Origin: Pseudomonas sp. ANT_H12B
GTDB lineage: Bacteria; Pseudomonadota; Gammaproteobacteria; Pseudomonadales; Pseudomonadaceae
Assembly: GCF_008369325.1 (NCBI RefSeq)
Contig: NZ_VOBI01000018.1
Span: forward strand, 79,687 to 143,686
Direction: 5' to 3'
DNA: 64,000 nt
The notes under the pieces are model-generated. The model was not told where the DNA came from. It was given only the letters and a program-made list of their open reading frames with translations, and ran no database searches. Within the stretch, counting starts at the first letter, position 1. Each line of letters begins with the position of its first letter. Both the position numbers and the translations under genes were made by a program. This document shows, piece after piece, positions 62,141 to 64,000 of this stretch.

Positions 62141-62776
62141 ATGTTTAATACTCCGCTTCCAACCGTTAATGAATTGCCTAGCACTCGCAAACTGGTGCGT
62201 TCGACTGTCATTGCACTGCTGACTGCGGTCGGCCTGCTGGTGACCGTTGTCATGCCTTCGGAATACGCCGTTGATCCAACGGGTGTGGGCCGAGCACTGG
62301 GACTGACCCAGATGGGCGAACTGAAGATCATCCTTGCCCAGGAAGCTATGGCGGATGCCGCGCCACCTCAACCAGCAGCTCCAGCTCCGCAGGTTGCGCA
62401 AGTCCAACCTATTGCGAAACCTGTTGCTCAACCAGTGGCGACACCTGCCCCTGCTTTGAAGACGAATCAAATGACCGTCACGCTCAAGCCAGGTGAAGGG
62501 ACAGAAATCAAACTGGAAATGTTGAAGAACAAAACCGTCAGCTATGAATGGACAACGGCTGGTGGGCCAGTGAACTACGACACCCATGGCGAGCCCTACA
62601 ACGGTGAAAAGGGTTACTTCCACAGCTACAACAAGGGCAAGCAGGTCAAAAGTGATAAAGGTGAGTTCACCGCCATTTTTGACGGCACCCACGGTTGGTT
62701 TTGGCGTAATCGCAGCAACAACGACGTGGCCATCTCACTAAAAACGACTGGCGATTACTTGGGCGTCAAACAGTAG
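62141..62776 (+). CDS. Transmembrane anchor protein
   Basis: A 211-residue bitopic protein: a membrane segment (about 24-40), an Ala/Pro/Gln-rich spacer (about 72-105), and a beta-rich C-terminal domain (VTLKPGEGTEIKLEMLKNKT ... GEPYNGEKGYFHSY, GTHGWFWRNRSNNDVAISL). It is usually annotated as a 'transmembrane anchor protein' beside HupE-like genes in metal islands. No function is established. It is the last gene of the operon. Confidence 0.78.
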   Translation: MFNTPLPTVNELPSTRKLVRSTVIALLTAVGLLVTVVMPSEYAVDPTGVGRALGLTQMGELKIILAQEAMADAAPPQPAAPAPQVAQVQPIAKPVAQPVATPAPALKTNQMTVTLKPGEGTEIKLEMLKNKTVSYEWTTAGGPVNYDTHGEPYNGEKGYFHSYNKGKQVKSDKGEFTAIFDGTHGWFWRNRSNNDVAISLKTTGDYLGVKQ

Positions 62777-62893
62777 TCCGAAGCAGCGATGGCTGTCTGT
62801 CACAAGATGATGGGAGGTCCTGGACAGCCGTTGCTCAAGCGAGGCAAACACTGGAATGACGACTGGGACGTCCCAACAGTTATGTCAATCCAC

Positions 62894-62918
62894 AAAAAAA
62901 GGCGCCACTAGGGCGCCT
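62894..62918 (-). terminator. Terminator of the oprD-type gene
   Basis: AGGCGCC and GGCGCCT (7-base arms) flank ACTAG. On the minus strand the hairpin is followed by seven T, the form of a rho-independent terminator. It serves the porin gene on the minus strand, 84 bases past its stop. Confidence 0.85.
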
Positions 62919-63001
62919 AAGCCGCCTCCCAAACCAAAGGAGAAACAAGGAGACGGGGTGTACCTGGTATTAGAACAATTGGTGCCGCAGGTTAGCGCTC
63001 G

Positions 63002-63882
63002 TTAAAGCAGTTGCAGTGGGTACTCAACAATCAGTCGGACCTCATCCAAATCAGATTCGAAATCGGTAGCACGCGTGGTCGCTTGGCGAACACGCAGAGA
63101 CATGTCCTTCAGAGAGCCTGACTGGATGATGTACTTAGCCTCAATGTCTCGCTCCCAACGCTTTTGGTCTTGCAATGGCGCTCCATCTGCTCCGCGACGC
63201 ATGTACACGCTGTTCGCGTTGGAATAATCAGCGTCCCACCCCTTCGCGTAGCGAGTCATGAAGCTTAGGCCCGGAATGCCGAAAGCTTGCATATCAAGGT
63301 CGTAGCGTAGCTGCAAGGATTGCTCTTTCGGAGAGTTGAAGTCGCTGTACTGGATGGAGTTATCCAGAAAAATTGAATCCGATTGGCGCAGGTAATCGAA
63401 GTCGTCATTGCCGTTGCTGCGTTGGTAGCCAACGGTCAACGTGTGGACGCCGAATTTGACCCCGGCTTTGCCGCTCCAGATATTGTTATCAAAGCTGCCT
63501 AGGAGTTTTTTACCCTCGTCGACCGCGCGGTAGTAATTAAATCCACCGATCAACGCGACGCTCTCTGAGAGCGGGTAGCTCAGGGACGTGCCTGCGTAAT
63601 ACTGATTCCAAACATCCTTAAATTGGCTGGAGTAAAGACTCACACCGACATGCTCATTAACGGTGTAATCGCCCCCAAGGTAAGCAATCCATGGAGCATC
63701 AACAGCACCGGCATAGAAAGTCGAAAAGCCGTCACGCATGCTGCTCGAATTGGGTTGGCTCATAGCATGCAGTCGGCCCCCCTGAATGGTCAGGTCTTTA
63801 ATGCTGGTATTGGTGAGCATTGCCCCCCTAAAGCTCTCTGGCAGCAGTCGAGAATCGCCATATGCCACGACAGTGTTGGCGC
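63002..63882 (-). pseudogene. OprD-type porin gene, 5' part cut off by an insertion element
   Basis: The C-terminal 290 or so residues of an OprD-family outer-membrane porin: YGDSRLLPESFRGAMLTN near the cut, LSYPLSESVALIGGFNYYRA, QSLQLRYDLDMQAFGIPGL and the terminal beta strand DEVRLIVEYPLQLL. Full OprD proteins have about 420 residues. Homology stops at about 63883, where IS21-like repeats begin, so signal peptide and first strands are separated from the rest. Without them it cannot be exported. The 5' part would lie beyond the window. OprD-type porins take up amino acids, peptides or small acids. Confidence 0.82.
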
Positions 63883-64000
63883 TGATTGAAAACTGACCCA
63901 CCCTGCCGATTGAAAAATGACCCAGGACGGATTGCTGATTTTTGTCCCAGCAATTGTGGATAAGCTTAGCAGTAGTGTCCTGGTTGAAAACGCATGGGGC
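63883..64000. mobile_element. End of an IS21-family element, truncated by the window
   Basis: GATTGAAAACTGACCCA (63884-63900) and GATTGAAAAATGACCCA (63908-63924) repeat with a 24-base period, the layout of the terminal repeats of IS21-family elements. A TG terminus at 63883 abuts the oprD fragment exactly. The rest of the element, including istAB, would be beyond the window. Confidence 0.65.

Noticed and set aside
61682..62692. A 336-codon minus-strand frame opposite the HupE-like and anchor-protein genes
   Set aside because: The composition is that of a reverse-frame shadow; the plus strand has signal peptides, membrane segments and known families.
62880..62893. Possible matching right end of the Tn7-like element near 62.9 kb
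   Set aside because: A lone TGTCAA word without spaced repeats; the local palindrome is explained as the porin terminator.

Overview
The window reads as a Pseudomonas chromosome, most like the P. fluorescens group. The evidence is a GC-rich core of Pseudomonas-type genes (cls, cfa, lpdA, a DUF3617 protein, an HmtA-type ATPase operon) and a palindromic GTTCCCACGC/GCGTGGGAAC repeat familiar from that group. From about 24.53 kb the character changes to a mobile metal-resistance island that runs to the end of the window.

Core part (1-24.5 kb): a threonyl-tRNA synthetase-like protein without a catalytic core; cardiolipin and cyclopropane-fatty-acid synthases; a four-gene operon of three SPFH/HflK-HflC-like membrane proteins and a P1B-ATPase resembling P. 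aeruginosa HmtA, preceded by a perfect Zur-like palindrome; lpdA; an Lrp regulator divergent from a LysE exporter; a run of oxidoreductase, DUF3142 lipoprotein and repeat-rich secreted protein; a GST with a LysR regulator; and a sialidase-like / membrane protein / LTA-synthase-like operon ended by a strong terminator.

Island boundary (24.53-26.4 kb): five spaced copies of a 17-bp repeat with Tn7-end organisation start in the T-tract of that terminator. An AbrB-MbcA/ParS fusion antitoxin without a toxin follows, then a broken inverted copy of the start of the cus operon.

Copper part (26.4-53.5 kb): copCD, copRS, two PtrA-like small proteins, copI, a DUF2933 protein, a Cu P-type ATPase, copZ, a DUF305 protein, copA, a Met-rich small protein, copB, a His-rich cytochrome c, copG, and cusCBA with a CusF domain fused to CusB. 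At least six sites resemble the CopR box TGACAGAAATGTAAT, upstream of copC, copI, the DUF305 gene, the second ptrA-like gene, copA and the cus leader gene. This suggests one copper-induced regulon covering detoxification by oxidation (CopA), sequestration (CopB, CopC, CopI and Met-rich proteins) and efflux (ATPase, CusCBA). An orphan FlgB paralogue and a dmeR/dmeF wreck joined by a hexanucleotide microsatellite interrupt it.

Decay zone (51.7-55.0 kb): fragments of a periplasmic protein, an MFS permease, copG and a histidine kinase, plus a 55-bp palindrome and IS21-like end repeats.

Nickel/cobalt part (55.0-62.8 kb): dmeRF, an NreB-like exporter, an RcnA/MrdH-like exporter with its CsoR-family regulator, YqaA and TraX-like membrane proteins, a HupE/UreJ protein and an anchor protein. 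Two nearly identical 17-bp G/C-tract operators mark a second regulon. The window ends in an oprD-type porin gene cut by what looks like an IS21-family end.
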